Positions 55,556 through 64,000 are shown, numbered from the stretch's first letter. The stretch is 64,000 nucleotides of DNA from Spirochaetota bacterium (GCA_022711355.1 JAKLFE010000003.1:62001-126000), one strand, 5' to 3'. Translations and numbers: made by a program. Notes: generated by a model from the sequence alone, not told the origin.

Positions 55556-57148
55556 TTATGCGAGCACGGGCTCCAGCCCGAAGGCGTTCTCGAACATGTC
55601 GCTCTTCTCGGCGAGCGAGAGCCGCTCGAGGGATAGGTCCATGGCCCCGGATTCCCCCGACTCGGCCCGCAGGACGAGCCGATCCTCGCGGCGCTCGACC
55701 GAGGCGAGGCTCACGCGCTGGTCGTGGCCGCGGTCGAGGGCGTCGGCGACGCGCAGTATGGCCGCGAGCTTCATCACCGCGACCCGGTCCTCGCGGGGCA
55801 GTGCGATGAAGTTGACGTGGAGGTTCGAGGGCGGCGCCTTGCGATGATAGCGGACGACGTTCGATACGATGGTAAGGTCGCCCCGGTTGAGGCCGAAGAT
55901 CTCGGAATTCGCGACTATGTACTCGCCGTGCTTGTGGTGGCCGGAGCTCCGGATGAAGGTTCCGATGTCGTGGAGGATGGCCGCCGCCTCGAGCAGGAGG
56001 CGCTCCCGGGGCCCGAGGCCGTGCTCCCGGGTGAGCTCGTCGTAGATGGCCAGGCAGAGCTCCGACACGTGGCGGGCGTGGCGCTCGTCGTAGCGGTACT
56101 TGCGGCCGAGCGAGGCCGCGCTCGCGATGACCTGCCTGTGCATCTCGGACTGGAGCTCGGTGTCCGGGCCCCGGGAGGCGGATATCAGGACGCCTTCGCG
56201 GATGGAGACGTTGGGCACCACCACCATCTCCGCGCCGGTCCTCTCGAGGAAGAGGCGCTCGACGGCGAGGCCGGCGGCGAGCCCCTCGGCCTCCGACCAG
56301 GGGATACGGAGCTCCGACACGCAGTCCTCGGGCGAGAGGCTCGCCGCCTGCTCGGCGAAGCGCGAGAAGTCCTCCCGGGTGGCGATCGCGTAGTCGCCGA
56401 AGGACTCCGACGCGATGCGCGACGCCGCGAGCCGCGCGTCCGAGCCGATCACGATGAAGGTCTTTATGGACTCGAGGGGCAGCTCCGAGTCGAGGTTGTC
56501 GCAGGCGGTGCGCACGTTGTCCTCGATGAATTTCATGATGTAGGCCTGCGAGGCGCCGGCGCCCCTGACCTGCTCGTCGATCCTGAGCGTGCCGATGTGG
56601 AGCGAGTGGGCTCCCGCCATGCGCCCGCGTTTGAGCAGCATGATCTCGGTGGATCCGCCGCCGACTTCGAGGATGATGGCGTTCGACCGGGTGAGGAGCC
56701 GCCGCTCGTCCTGCAGGACGTGCTGGACGCCGAGGTACATCAGGTGGTTCTCCTCGATGTCCTCGACGACCGAGACGCGGAAGCCCGTCTGGAGGGCCAC
56801 GCGGTCCACGAAGGTGTCGCGGTTCGCCGCCTCGCGGAGGGCGCTCGTGGCGATGACGCTCGCGTCCTTGGGCGCCAGCCCGTAGCCGCGCAGGAGCTCC
56901 CGGTACGAGGAGAGCACCGCGATGCTCTCCCGCACCGCCTCGCGGCTCACGTAGCCCGAGGTGAAGACGTCCCGGCCGACCCGGCTCGGCTTGCCCGCGC
57001 GGTCGAGGACCTTGAAGCCGCCCGCCCCGTCGATCGCCGCGACGATCATGCGGATGCCGGTGGAGCCGATCTCGATCACCGCGACGGTGCGCGCCTCCGT
57101 CCCCGGGCGGGCGGCGGGCCCGCGCTGCGCGCGCCCCTGGTCGCTCAT
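55556..57148 (-). CDS. ppx: exopolyphosphatase / pppGpp phosphatase (Ppx/GppA) with HD domain
   Basis: A 530-residue protein. The actin-like ATPase-fold half begins VAVIEIGSTGIRMIVAAIDG (about residues 23-42) and has the second phosphate loop ILEVGGGSTEIMLLKRG near 165. The C-terminal part is an HD domain with RHVSELCLAIYDEL and AAILHDIGTF (about 385-415). It degrades polyphosphate from the ends or removes phosphate from pppGpp. It is translationally coupled to the upstream ROK gene (ATGA overlap) and followed by ppk, so synthesis and breakdown of polyphosphate are set from one transcript. Confidence 0.93.
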   Translation of the reverse strand: MSDQGRAQRGPAARPGTEARTVAVIEIGSTGIRMIVAAIDGAGGFKVLDRAGKPSRVGRDVFTSGYVSREAVRESIAVLSSYRELLRGYGLAPKDASVIATSALREAANRDTFVDRVALQTGFRVSVVEDIEENHLMYLGVQHVLQDERRLLTRSNAIILEVGGGSTEIMLLKRGRMAGAHSLHIGTLRIDEQVRGAGASQAYIMKFIEDNVRTACDNLDSELPLESIKTFIVIGSDARLAASRIASESFGDYAIATREDFSRFAEQAASLSPEDCVSELRIPWSEAEGLAAGLAVERLFLERTGAEMVVVPNVSIREGVLISASRGPDTELQSEMHRQVIASAASLGRKYRYDERHARHVSELCLAIYDELTREHGLGPRERLLLEAAAILHDIGTFIRSSGHHKHGEYIVANSEIFGLNRGDLTIVSNVVRYHRKAPPSNLHVNFIALPREDRVAVMKLAAILRVADALDRGHDQRVSLASVERREDRLVLRAESGESGAMDLSLERLSLAEKSDMFENAFGLEPVLA

Positions 57149-58131
57149 GGCGCCGCGCCTCCCGCGGCCTCGGCGGCGGGATAGGCCGCGCCCGTGGGAA
57201 CGGCGAGGTCGCCGAGCTCCGAGAGGAGGACCTGCGCGCTGCCGGAGAGGCCGGGCATGAGGTGCTCCTCCATCGAGGCGAGGGCGCGCTCGAGGTAGCG
57301 CTCCCCGAAGCGGGTCGCGATGCCGCCGCCTATGACGATGGCCTCGGGATTGAGGAGGTGGACGATATTGGCGAGCCCGACCCCGAGCCAGTACGCGGCC
57401 CGGTCGACGGCGCGCCTGACGGACTTGTCGCCCGACTCGATGGACGAGGCGATGGCGGAGCTCCGGTACTTGCGGATATCCGTGCCGGCGGCGTCGAGCA
57501 TGCCGGGAGCCTTGCCCGCGGCGGCGAGGGCGAGGGCGTCCTTGGCCATCGCGCCGCGCGAGGCGAGGGCCTCGAGGCAGCCGTAGTTGCCGCAGCCGCA
57601 GAGGGCCCCGCCGTCGAGCAGGGTCATGTGCCCGACCTCGCCGGCCGAGCCCGTGGAGCCGCGGTAGACCTTCCCGTCGATGACGATGCCCCCGCCGATG
57701 CCCGTGCCCACGAAGACGCCGACCGCGTTGCGCTTGCCGCGGAGGGCGCCCGCCCGGAGCTCGCCGTAGACGCCGGCCTGGACGTCGTTGTCGAGGAAGG
57801 CGGGAGCGCCGAAGAGGCCGGCGAGCTCCGAGCCGAGGGCGTAGTCCTTGAAGCCCATGTTGGGGGTATAGCGGACGATGCCCCGGGCCCGGTCGAGGGG
57901 GCCGGGAACGGCCACGCCGACCCCGGCCAGGGATTTGGCGTCGGCGCCCGAGGCGGCCAGGGCCCGTCGCACGGTCTCGGCGAGGGCCGCGACGACGGCC
58001 TTGGCGCTCGCCTCGCGCGGGGTCTTGGCCTTCTCGGTCGCGAGGGGCTTCATCGAGGAGTCGAAGACGGCGGCAAGGATCTTCGTGGCCCCGAGATCGG
58101 CCCCGACGTAAACGCGCCCGTCCTTTGGCAT
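57145..58131 (-). CDS. ROK family sugar kinase (glucokinase-like)
   Basis: A 328-residue kinase. VYVGADLGATKILAAVFD is the first phosphate motif, and APAFLDNDVQAGVYGELRAG contains the catalytic Asp. GVFVGTGIGGGIVIDG is the second phosphate loop. The ROK signature GSAGEVGHMTLLDGGALCGCGNYGCLEALAS holds the zinc-binding His and three Cys. No N-terminal DNA-binding domain is present, so it is an enzyme rather than a repressor. Coupling to ppx and ppk raises the possibility that it uses polyphosphate as well as ATP; sequence alone does not prove this. GGGGAGGG precedes the ATG. Confidence 0.93.
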   Translation of the reverse strand: MPKDGRVYVGADLGATKILAAVFDSSMKPLATEKAKTPREASAKAVVAALAETVRRALAASGADAKSLAGVGVAVPGPLDRARGIVRYTPNMGFKDYALGSELAGLFGAPAFLDNDVQAGVYGELRAGALRGKRNAVGVFVGTGIGGGIVIDGKVYRGSTGSAGEVGHMTLLDGGALCGCGNYGCLEALASRGAMAKDALALAAAGKAPGMLDAAGTDIRKYRSSAIASSIESGDKSVRRAVDRAAYWLGVGLANIVHLLNPEAIVIGGGIATRFGERYLERALASMEEHLMPGLSGSAQVLLSELGDLAVPTGAAYPAAEAAGGAAP

Positions 58132-58182
58132 GCGGTCCCTCCCCGGCGCCCCCGCGGGCGCTCGCGCGACGACGTATCGCCT

Positions 58183-58190
58183 AGTATACT
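58183..58190. promoter_or_regulatory. shared divergent -10 (AGTATACT)
   Basis: The palindrome contains TATACT on both strands between the ROK operon and the TPR gene, so the two promoters share their -10 bases. The -35 boxes are poor on both sides. Confidence 0.4.
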
Positions 58191-58252
58191 ACAGGCAGGC
58201 GCCCAGAGCCCAGGAGCCCGGGGCGCGAGGCCAGGACGACGAGGAGGCCGCG

Positions 58253-61200
58253 ATGCGCGATGCGTGCCATGCTTCTTCCGCGAGGGCTATCCCCGGACCG
58301 CGGGCTTTCGTCCTCCTCCTCGCGGCCTGCGGCGCCGCCGCGGGTCTGTCCCCGGCGGCCCTCGGCCAGGAGCCGCCCCCGCGTATCGGCCCGGAGCAGC
58401 CTGCGGCCCAGGCCACCGCGGCGACGGCCGGCCTCGAAGCCCTCTTCCCGGCGGAAATCGCCGGCCTGAGCTTCGTCGAGGGAGAAAAAGCCGTCTCGAC
58501 CAACATGAGCTCGGTCCCGACCCAGAATTACGGCTGCTCGGGCGACCGGAGCCTCCAGCTCGCCCGCTCGGGCCAGCTTCCCGGGGACAGACCCTACTAC
58601 GCCGAATACGTCCTCCGCGTCGAGCGGGCGGGCAGCTACGAGCTCTGGTACGGCGGGACGCCGCCGGGGCCCCGGGACGAGTTCGGCCTCTCCCTTTCCT
58701 CGCCCCTGTCGATCGTCGTGGACGGGGGAGCGCCGCGGGAGCTCTACCGGGAGGACGTAAACGTCGTCGAGCAGTACGCGCCGGCCTACTACTGGGTGCG
58801 CGCCGCCAGCCTCGACCTGGCCGAGGGGAACCATGTCCTCCGCTTCGAGGTCTCCAAGCGGAGGCGGCTCGACGAGCGCTGGTTCTTCTACCTCGACGCC
58901 CTCTTCCTCGCGGATCGGGAAGCCCTGGCCGCCTTGGCCGAGGGCCCTGTCCCCGCCGAGGCCGCTCGGGCCCAAGGACGCCTCCTGCCCCGCGATCCCG
59001 GCTCGCGGGCCATCGACAAGCCCTTCCGTTCGATCGAGGATTACCAGGCCTACCTCCAGGCCAATCCATCCTCCCTGCCGGCCTACCTCGAGCTCTCCTC
59101 GATCTACTCCCTCGCGGGCGACTACCTTTCGGCCCTCAAGACCCTCTCCAAGGCCCAGGCCGTCGCGCCCAAGGATCCCCAGGCCAAGCTCCTCGTCGCC
59201 AAGAACCGCATCTGGCGAGGAGAGGTCAAGGAAGGGCTCGAGGCCTACCGGAACTACCTCCAGCTCCGCCCCGACGATCTGGCCGGATACGCCGAGGCCG
59301 GCAAGGTGGCGGCCTGGACGGGCCGCTACCCGGACTCCAAGGCCTTCTACGCGCAAGGTCTCGCGGCCTTTCCCGGCGAGCCCTCCCTCCAGGTGAACCT
59401 CGGCCTGACCCAGCTCTGGGCCTCCGAGCTGCGCGAGGCGGAGCGGAGCTTCGCCGAGGCCGAGGCCGCCGCCCTCGCCGCCGCGGGGGCCGAGGGCGAG
59501 AGCCTGACGCGCCTCGCCTCGATCTATCGGAACTCGGGCTACGCGGACAAGGCCCTCGCCTTCTACGAGAAGGCCATCGCCGCCCGGCCCGAGCTCCTCG
59601 CCCTCTACCTCGGGGAATCCGAGATCTACGCCGAGCGCGGCGAGGCCGCCGCCGCCCAGGCGGTCGAGGAAAGGATCGCCGGGACCTTCGCCCCCTCGCC
59701 GCGGCTCGCTACCTACCTCGCCTCCTTCGTCGCCCGCCGCGACCTCCGGGCCGAACGCATCCGCGACCTCGAGCTCGCCGTCGCGGGGCGGCCGGAGGAT
59801 CTCCCCCTCCGCGAGGAGCTCACGAGGGTCTATTTCTGGAACGGCCTCAAGGAACGGGCCGTGCTCCAGCTCGAGTCCATCCTCGCCGCCCGCTTCGTCT
59901 CGGTCCTCGATGAATCGGAGGCCGCCGCCCCCGAGCTGGCCTCGATCGGGGCGGCCGCCTCGGCCCTCCGCGCCGAGGCCGAGATCCGGCTCGCCTCGAG
60001 CGTCCGGCTCGCCGCGGCAGCCGAGGCGGCCGCGAAATCGGCCGACCAAGCCCGAGCCCTGGCCGAGGACTGGGAAGAGCGCCGCGCCGCCGCCCTCGCC
60101 GCGGCCGAAGCCGCCGCGGCGGCCGTCCCGCCCCCGAAGGCCCTGCCCAAGGTGCCGTCCCCCGAGGAGGGCGAGCCCCTCCGCGCGGCCGCCGCCTCGG
60201 CGGTGTCCGCCGCGGAGTCCGCCGCGGCCGAGCTGCGGACCGAGATGGCGAGGCTCGCGGCCCTCGTCGGGCGCGCGGCCGCGCTCCATGAAGCCTTCCC
60301 CCCCGTGGCTGACCGCGAGCGGGAGCTCGAGAAGGGCTTCCAGGCCCTCCTCGAGGCCTCGGGCTGGTCCTGGGACCCGAAGGCGGCGGGGACGGAGCTC
60401 GCGGGCCCCGCCTCCCGAGGCGAGGGCATGGCCGCCTACGGCCAAGCTCGGCTCATGGCGGCCGATGGGGACCCCAAAGCCGCCCTCGCCGCCCTTTCGG
60501 GCGATTCCTTCGCGGCCTCTCCCGAGCTCGAAGCTCGGAGGAGGGCCGCGGAGTACGAAGCGAGGAGCAGGATCGATTACCGGGAAGCCCGGGAGCTCGC
60601 TCGCCGCGCCGCCGCGTCGGCCGACCTGCCAGCCGGCTCGGCCCTCGAGGCGGCGGCCCGGGAGCTCGCCCTCGTGGAGTCAGCCCTTCCGGACGAGCCG
60701 GCTGTGGAGACGGACCCCGGATCGATCCCGCCGGGGACGGAGCCCGCGCCGGGGACAGACCTCGGCGCGAGCCAGTCCCTAGCCGAGCTTCGGCGGGCCG
60801 TATCCGGCGCCCAAGCCGACCTCGCCGTCCTGGCCCAGTCCTGCGCCCTCCTGCGCGACCGCCGCGTCGTCCGGGCCTGGCATGCCTTCGAGGAAGCGAG
60901 CGCCTTCCGCCGCGCCGAGCTCGGCGCCTACTACGACGAGCTCGGCCAGGACGAGAAGGCCGCCGCCCAGTATCGCCGGGTCCTCGCGGTCGATCCGGGC
61001 AACATCCCCGCCAAGTACAGCCTCGCCCTCGCCGAGGATCGGGCCGGTAATTGGCGGGAGGCCTCGAGCCTGCTCAAGGCCGTCCACGAGGCTGACCCCG
61101 ATTACGGGAGCGCCGCCTCGATCTACAACAGGATCGCCCGGCTCCGGGCCCCGGGCTTCGACCTGGATGCCTCCCTCTCCGCCGACTTGAACCGCCTCTG

Positions 61201-62158
61201 GTCCAAGGCCGGCGCCACCCTCCGGCTCCCCCTCTCGAGCCTCCTCTCCCTCGGGCTCAGGGCGGGGCTCGATTCCCTCCGGGACGTCGAGGCCGGCCTG
61301 CCCGCCTACCTCGCGGGCAGGCTCGAGGCCGAGGCCGCCTTCTCCCTGGTCTCGGGAGCCGGCCGGGGACTGGTCCTCCGCCCCGCGGGTTCGCTGATCG
61401 GCACGAGCGCGGACTACGGCGGCTCGGAGGGGGAATCCGTCTCTCCCGAGGAGTTCCTCGGGAGCCTCAACCTCTTCACCGCCGGGGCTCTGTCCCTCGA
61501 CGCGCGCCTCGACGCGCGGGCCGGGAGCTTCTCCGGGACGGCCTCCTACCGCTGGGAACCCCTCTTCGATACCCTCGATCCCTCCCGCTTCCCCCTCTAC
61601 GCCCACCGCGCCGAGCTCGCGGGCGGGGCCTACCTGCCCTTGAGCGGGGCTTTCCGCTATTTCGCCCCGCGGATCTACGGGGCCGCGAGCTCTGTCCCCG
61701 AGGACGGGAACTTCTTCGGCACCGCCCTCGTGGAGCTCGTGCCCGCCATCCGCCTCTCGGACTCCCCCTGGGCCAATCTCGGCTTCCCCCTCTGCCTCGT
61801 CTACGAGGACGCCGAGATCCCCCGCACGAGGCCCTACTACGCCGCCGACCAGGCCCTGACGGCCAAGGGAGGGCTGCTCTGGCAATCCACCTTCGCGGGC
61901 CTCGGCGAGGGAGCCCTGAGCGCGACGGTCCAGGCCCTGGGAGGGCTCTACCAGACCGAGTCCTTCTCCTCGAGCCCCGACCGGAACCTCTATCTCCAGC
62001 TCTTCGGCCGATTCGAGTGGATCGGCTCGGGCGCGACCTACTGGCTCTCCTTCGAGGCCGCGGGAGCCGGCCAGCCCGGGGGCGGGGAGCTCGCCTACTG
62101 GAGCTTGAGCCTCCTCGGCGGAGTATCGGCCAGGCAGCCCCGCCTCATCGCCTATTAG
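58253..62158 (+). CDS. giant exported TPR protein with N-terminal sugar-binding-like domain and C-terminal beta-barrel
   Basis: A 1301-residue envelope protein. Start ATG 58253 has GAGGAGG 5 nt upstream. The hydrophobic signal (about 18-45, with Cys in LLLAACGA) may be a lipobox. Residues about 65-240 look like a beta-sandwich (YYAEYVLRVERAGSYELWYGG, WFFYLDALFLADRE), as in carbohydrate-binding modules. At least four TPR repeats occupy about 265-470. A long Ala/Glu-rich coiled-coil region runs to about 900, more TPRs follow (about 880-960), and a strand-rich region (965-1301) resembles outer-membrane barrels of the YaiO or PgaA type. Export or assembly of a surface polysaccharide is a reasonable guess. 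It carries two full dispersed elements and several degenerate ones. Confidence 0.75.
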   Translation: MRDACHASSARAIPGPRAFVLLLAACGAAAGLSPAALGQEPPPRIGPEQPAAQATAATAGLEALFPAEIAGLSFVEGEKAVSTNMSSVPTQNYGCSGDRSLQLARSGQLPGDRPYYAEYVLRVERAGSYELWYGGTPPGPRDEFGLSLSSPLSIVVDGGAPRELYREDVNVVEQYAPAYYWVRAASLDLAEGNHVLRFEVSKRRRLDERWFFYLDALFLADREALAALAEGPVPAEAARAQGRLLPRDPGSRAIDKPFRSIEDYQAYLQANPSSLPAYLELSSIYSLAGDYLSALKTLSKAQAVAPKDPQAKLLVAKNRIWRGEVKEGLEAYRNYLQLRPDDLAGYAEAGKVAAWTGRYPDSKAFYAQGLAAFPGEPSLQVNLGLTQLWASELREAERSFAEAEAAALAAAGAEGESLTRLASIYRNSGYADKALAFYEKAIAARPELLALYLGESEIYAERGEAAAAQAVEERIAGTFAPSPRLATYLASFVARRDLRAERIRDLELAVAGRPEDLPLREELTRVYFWNGLKERAVLQLESILAARFVSVLDESEAAAPELASIGAAASALRAEAEIRLASSVRLAAAAEAAAKSADQARALAEDWEERRAAALAAAEAAAAAVPPPKALPKVPSPEEGEPLRAAAASAVSAAESAAAELRTEMARLAALVGRAAALHEAFPPVADRERELEKGFQALLEASGWSWDPKAAGTELAGPASRGEGMAAYGQARLMAADGDPKAALAALSGDSFAASPELEARRRAAEYEARSRIDYREARELARRAAASADLPAGSALEAAARELALVESALPDEPAVETDPGSIPPGTEPAPGTDLGASQSLAELRRAVSGAQADLAVLAQSCALLRDRRVVRAWHAFEEASAFRRAELGAYYDELGQDEKAAAQYRRVLAVDPGNIPAKYSLALAEDRAGNWREASSLLKAVHEADPDYGSAASIYNRIARLRAPGFDLDASLSADLNRLWSKAGATLRLPLSSLLSLGLRAGLDSLRDVEAGLPAYLAGRLEAEAAFSLVSGAGRGLVLRPAGSLIGTSADYGGSEGESVSPEEFLGSLNLFTAGALSLDARLDARAGSFSGTASYRWEPLFDTLDPSRFPLYAHRAELAGGAYLPLSGAFRYFAPRIYGAASSVPEDGNFFGTALVELVPAIRLSDSPWANLGFPLCLVYEDAEIPRTRPYYAADQALTAKGGLLWQSTFAGLGEGALSATVQALGGLYQTESFSSSPDRNLYLQLFGRFEWIGSGATYWLSFEAAGAGQPGGGELAYWSLSLLGGVSARQPRLIAY
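58342..58353. repeat. dispersed element GGGTCTGTCCCC, in frame
   Basis: Read as G-L-S-P just after the signal peptide of the TPR protein. Confidence 0.8.
58583..58594. repeat. dispersed element GGGGACAGACCC, in frame
   Basis: Read as G-D-R-P in LPGDRPYYAEY. Degenerate relatives in the same gene lie at 60733-60745 and 60750-60762. Confidence 0.8.
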
Positions 62159-62165
62159 GCCGATC

Positions 62166-62195
62166 TTGCCCAAGCTCCGGCGCGGAGTGTAGACT
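62166..62195 (+). promoter_or_regulatory. leaderless-type promoter of the SH3 lipoprotein gene
   Basis: TTGCCC, 18-nt spacer, TAGACT; the -10 ends 7 nt before ATG 62203. Confidence 0.55.
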
Positions 62196-62202
62196 GGCGC
62201 CC

Positions 62203-63639
62203 ATGACGCGACGGCATCTGCGCCGGGCCGCACTCCTCCTCGCGGCCTTCTCCCTCGCCGCGGGGCTCTCCTCCTGCTCCCGGCGGATCGGCTGGGGCGT
62301 CGTGCTCTGGTCTTCCTCCGAGGGCAGCCTGCCCGCGGGCTCGATCGTGCCCGTCTACATACGCTCCAATATCGAGAAGCTCTACGTCGTCGGCCTGCCC
62401 AAGTCGGGCGAGAAGCTCGAGCTGCCCCTGTGGCAGGTCGAGCTCTTCCCGTCCAAGGCGAAGGCCGCCGAGCGGGTCCAGGCCTTCGGGCCGAACGCGG
62501 GCCTGTACATGGTCGCCGCCCGCGACGGCCTGCCCCTGCGCAAGGAAGCCTCGAACGGCGCCAAGCGGGTCTACCGGCTCCGCGAGGGCGAGACGGTCAA
62601 GGTCCTGCGCAAGGTCGCCGGCGCCGAGGTGAGCACGGGCGGCGAGGCCCTCGCCGGGGAGTGGTACGAGGTCCTCGCCGAGGGCGGGGCCTCCGGCTTC
62701 GTGTTCAGCTACGCCATGCGCCTCTACGACGAGGCGAAGGAGGGCCCGCCCCTCCCCGCGGCGGCCGCGTCCAAGCAGGCGGCGAGCGGCCGCGTGGACG
62801 TCATCTTCACCAATTCCTGGAAGCCCGCCTATTACCAGGAGATGATCGACGACCAGCGGGTCGACCTCGACCTTTTCACCCTCCGCTACGGCCTGTATAC
62901 GGACGCGGTGCGCCGCCAGGTCCGGCTCGAGCTGCCGGGCGTGTCCCAGGTCTTCAACTACAGCGCCATCTCCGAGGAAGGGGGAGCCTTCGCCTTCGTC
63001 GACACCCCCCTGCGGATCCGGGTCGAGGGCGAGCGCCGCCTCGCGGTCTCCTGGGTCGAGTCGGCGGCCGAGCTCGACGAGGAGGAGCCCGAGGCCGGCG
63101 GAGACGCCGGCGAGGAGGTCCGCGCCGGGGCCGAGCCGGTCCGGGGCTTCGCGGGCCGGGCCTCCTTCGTGGTCCTCTCGGAGGAGCCGAGGGAGGCCAT
63201 CAGGCTCGAGGAGCTCCGCCAGCTGAAGCTCCTCGAGGCCTTCGTCGACGCGACCGGCGGCTCCTGGAAGGCCTCGCCCGGGGGCTCGCTCTCGATCACC
63301 AAGAGCCGCCGCTTCGCCTGGTCGGGCCGCGAGGGGCTCGAGGAGGGCTTCGTCCCCGCCGAGGCCGGGGCCACGGGCGACGCCCACTTCCGCCTCCACC
63401 TCGATCCCGCGCTGGCCGCCTCCTGGACCGGCGCCTTCTCCCTCCGCTTCGACCCCGCCCTCCAAGGCGGCGAGTCCGGCCGCGAGCTCCGCGCCGATTA
63501 CCTGTATAGCCGGTCGGAGAACGGCATCGTCCTCGTCCCCGCCTTCCTCGGCGCCGCCGAGGAAGGCGGGGGCCAGGGCATCGTCGTGCTCGGCCCCGAT
63601 CCCCGATTCGAGCCCCTCGAATTCGACCGAAAAGACTGA
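62203..63639 (+). CDS. lipoprotein with SH3-like domain
   Basis: A 478-residue lipoprotein. The signal peptide RRAALLLAAFSLAAGLSSCS ends with a lipobox Cys near residue 25. A bacterial SH3 module sits at about residues 105-175 (LPLRKEASNGAKRVYRLREGETVKVLRKV, then EWYEVLAEGGASGFVFSYAMRLYD), usually a peptidoglycan or partner-binding fold. The rest (about 195-478) is beta-rich with a acidic EEEPEAGGDAGEE linker and no recognised family. It probably faces the periplasm. It follows the TPR/barrel gene by 44 bp but has its own promoter. Confidence 0.8.
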   Translation: MTRRHLRRAALLLAAFSLAAGLSSCSRRIGWGVVLWSSSEGSLPAGSIVPVYIRSNIEKLYVVGLPKSGEKLELPLWQVELFPSKAKAAERVQAFGPNAGLYMVAARDGLPLRKEASNGAKRVYRLREGETVKVLRKVAGAEVSTGGEALAGEWYEVLAEGGASGFVFSYAMRLYDEAKEGPPLPAAAASKQAASGRVDVIFTNSWKPAYYQEMIDDQRVDLDLFTLRYGLYTDAVRRQVRLELPGVSQVFNYSAISEEGGAFAFVDTPLRIRVEGERRLAVSWVESAAELDEEEPEAGGDAGEEVRAGAEPVRGFAGRASFVVLSEEPREAIRLEELRQLKLLEAFVDATGGSWKASPGGSLSITKSRRFAWSGREGLEEGFVPAEAGATGDAHFRLHLDPALAASWTGAFSLRFDPALQGGESGRELRADYLYSRSENGIVLVPAFLGAAEEGGGQGIVVLGPDPRFEPLEFDRKD

Positions 63640-63646
63640 AACCGTC

Positions 63647-64000
63647 ATGGCCTTCGTCCAATTCACCGACGTGAGCCTGGCCTTCGGCGCCAGGGACATC
63701 CTGAAAGGCGCGAGCCTCTACCTCGCCGCGGGCAGCCGCGCCGCCCTCGCCGGCCCGAACGGGGCCGGCAAGACCACCCTCATGAAGATCGCGGCGGGCC
63801 TCCTCACGCCCGACTCGGGCGAGCGCGCCATCACCAAGGGCGCCCGGATCTCCTACCTGCCCCAGACCGGGGTCGTCGTCGGCCCCGACTCGGTCTTCGC
63901 CGAGGCCGAGAAGGCCTACGGCTTCGCGGTGGAGCTGCTCGCCCGGCAGGAGGAGATCGGCCGCCTCCTCGAGGGCTCGACCGAGGACGGAGGACAGACC
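63647..64000 (+). CDS. ABC-F family ATPase, 3' end cut by the window edge
   Basis: The first 118 codons of an ATP-binding protein. VQFTDVSLAFGARDILKGASLYLAAGS is followed by Walker A GPNGAGKTTLMK (about residues 38-49) and a Q-loop region ISYLPQTGVV. The spacing and wording match ABC-F proteins (ribosome-associated factors such as EttA or Uup), which carry two ABC domains and no membrane part. It starts 7 bp after the SH3 lipoprotein gene. A degenerate dispersed element, GGAGGACAGACC, lies in the last bases. Confidence 0.85.
   Translation, partial: MAFVQFTDVSLAFGARDILKGASLYLAAGSRAALAGPNGAGKTTLMKIAAGLLTPDSGERAITKGARISYLPQTGVVVGPDSVFAEAEKAYGFAVELLARQEEIGRLLEGSTEDGGQT

Noticed and set aside
53484-55847. 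787-codon plus-strand frame opposite ppk
   Set aside because: Antisense shadow of polyphosphate kinase, which has all its motifs on the minus strand.
60679-60762. Degenerate GGGGAC(A/G)GA(C/G)CC strings in the TPR gene counted as elements
   Set aside because: They differ from the core at one to three bases and lie in a Pro/Gly/Glu linker where such strings can arise by composition; listed only as relatives.
1-64000. tRNA, rRNA, CRISPR array, T-box or CIRCE elements
   Set aside because: Looked for by eye, particularly before the synthetase gene and htpG; none seen. The Asn leader is a peptide attenuator, not a T-box.

Overview
This is a very GC-rich, gene-dense stretch of chromosome from a two-membrane bacterium. 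It has a TolC/RND/HlyD efflux system, several lipoproteins with clear lipoboxes, two kinds of outer-membrane beta-barrel, an MglB-like sugar-binding lipoprotein, ppk/ppx, an EAL protein and an EFR1-type ferredoxin. A spirochaete (Spirochaetales-like) host fits this gene mix, but no rRNA, tRNA or phylogenetic marker is present to prove it. I see no CRISPR array, prophage or replication origin.

Layout. 1-4 kb: a DUF969-DUF979 membrane pair, pyroglutamyl peptidase and an M29-like aminopeptidase, a likely pyroglutamyl-peptide salvage unit. 4-7.3 kb: NlpC/P60-like lipoprotein, CD3324-type HTH protein behind a 17-codon micro-ORF, nitroreductase, membrane protein. 7.5-16.5 kb: two paralogous outer-membrane proteins, each ending in the same terminator, bracket a cassette of two TetR regulators, an MMPL/RND transporter, a LolA-like protein, a DUF1302-like barrel and a 49-residue lipoprotein. 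16.6-21.5 kb: cyclic-nucleotide-binding protein, N-terminal glutamine amidase (NTAQ1 family), a degenerate ADP-ribosylglycohydrolase fused to a dual-specificity phosphatase, a B12-type radical SAM protein and a class III nucleotide cyclase. 21.8-28.1 kb: tetR-hlyD-RND-tolC efflux operon. 28.2-43.9 kb: EAL protein, truA, an asparagine synthetase-like gene preceded by what reads as a complete Asn attenuator, a sensor kinase, EFR1 ferredoxin, flavoprotein, sugar-binding lipoprotein, TetR, alr, htpG, radA, GNAT. 43.9-53 kb is visibly less GC-rich: ribokinase, malQ, GH3, Gate-domain protein, a RAYT transposase, a YmdB-like protein, RseC-like protein and a DJ-1 protein. 53-64 kb: thioesterase, ppk, ppx and ROK kinase on the minus strand, then a giant TPR/beta-barrel protein, an SH3 lipoprotein and the start of an ABC-F ATPase on the plus strand.

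Two features run through the window. The first is a 13-bp interrupted palindrome, GGGGACAGACCCC. It occurs about 20 times, is densest around the RAYT gene, and often lies in frame inside genes because all six of its reading frames are free of stops. The second is a promoter style in which a good -10 box ends only 6-9 nt before the start codon, with no Shine-Dalgarno, implying many leaderless transcripts.

The best candidates for new biology are the Asn leader/attenuator (30.62-30.80 kb), the NTAQ1 plus pseudo-DraG-phosphatase cluster (16.6-21.5 kb) and the RAYT/palindrome family.
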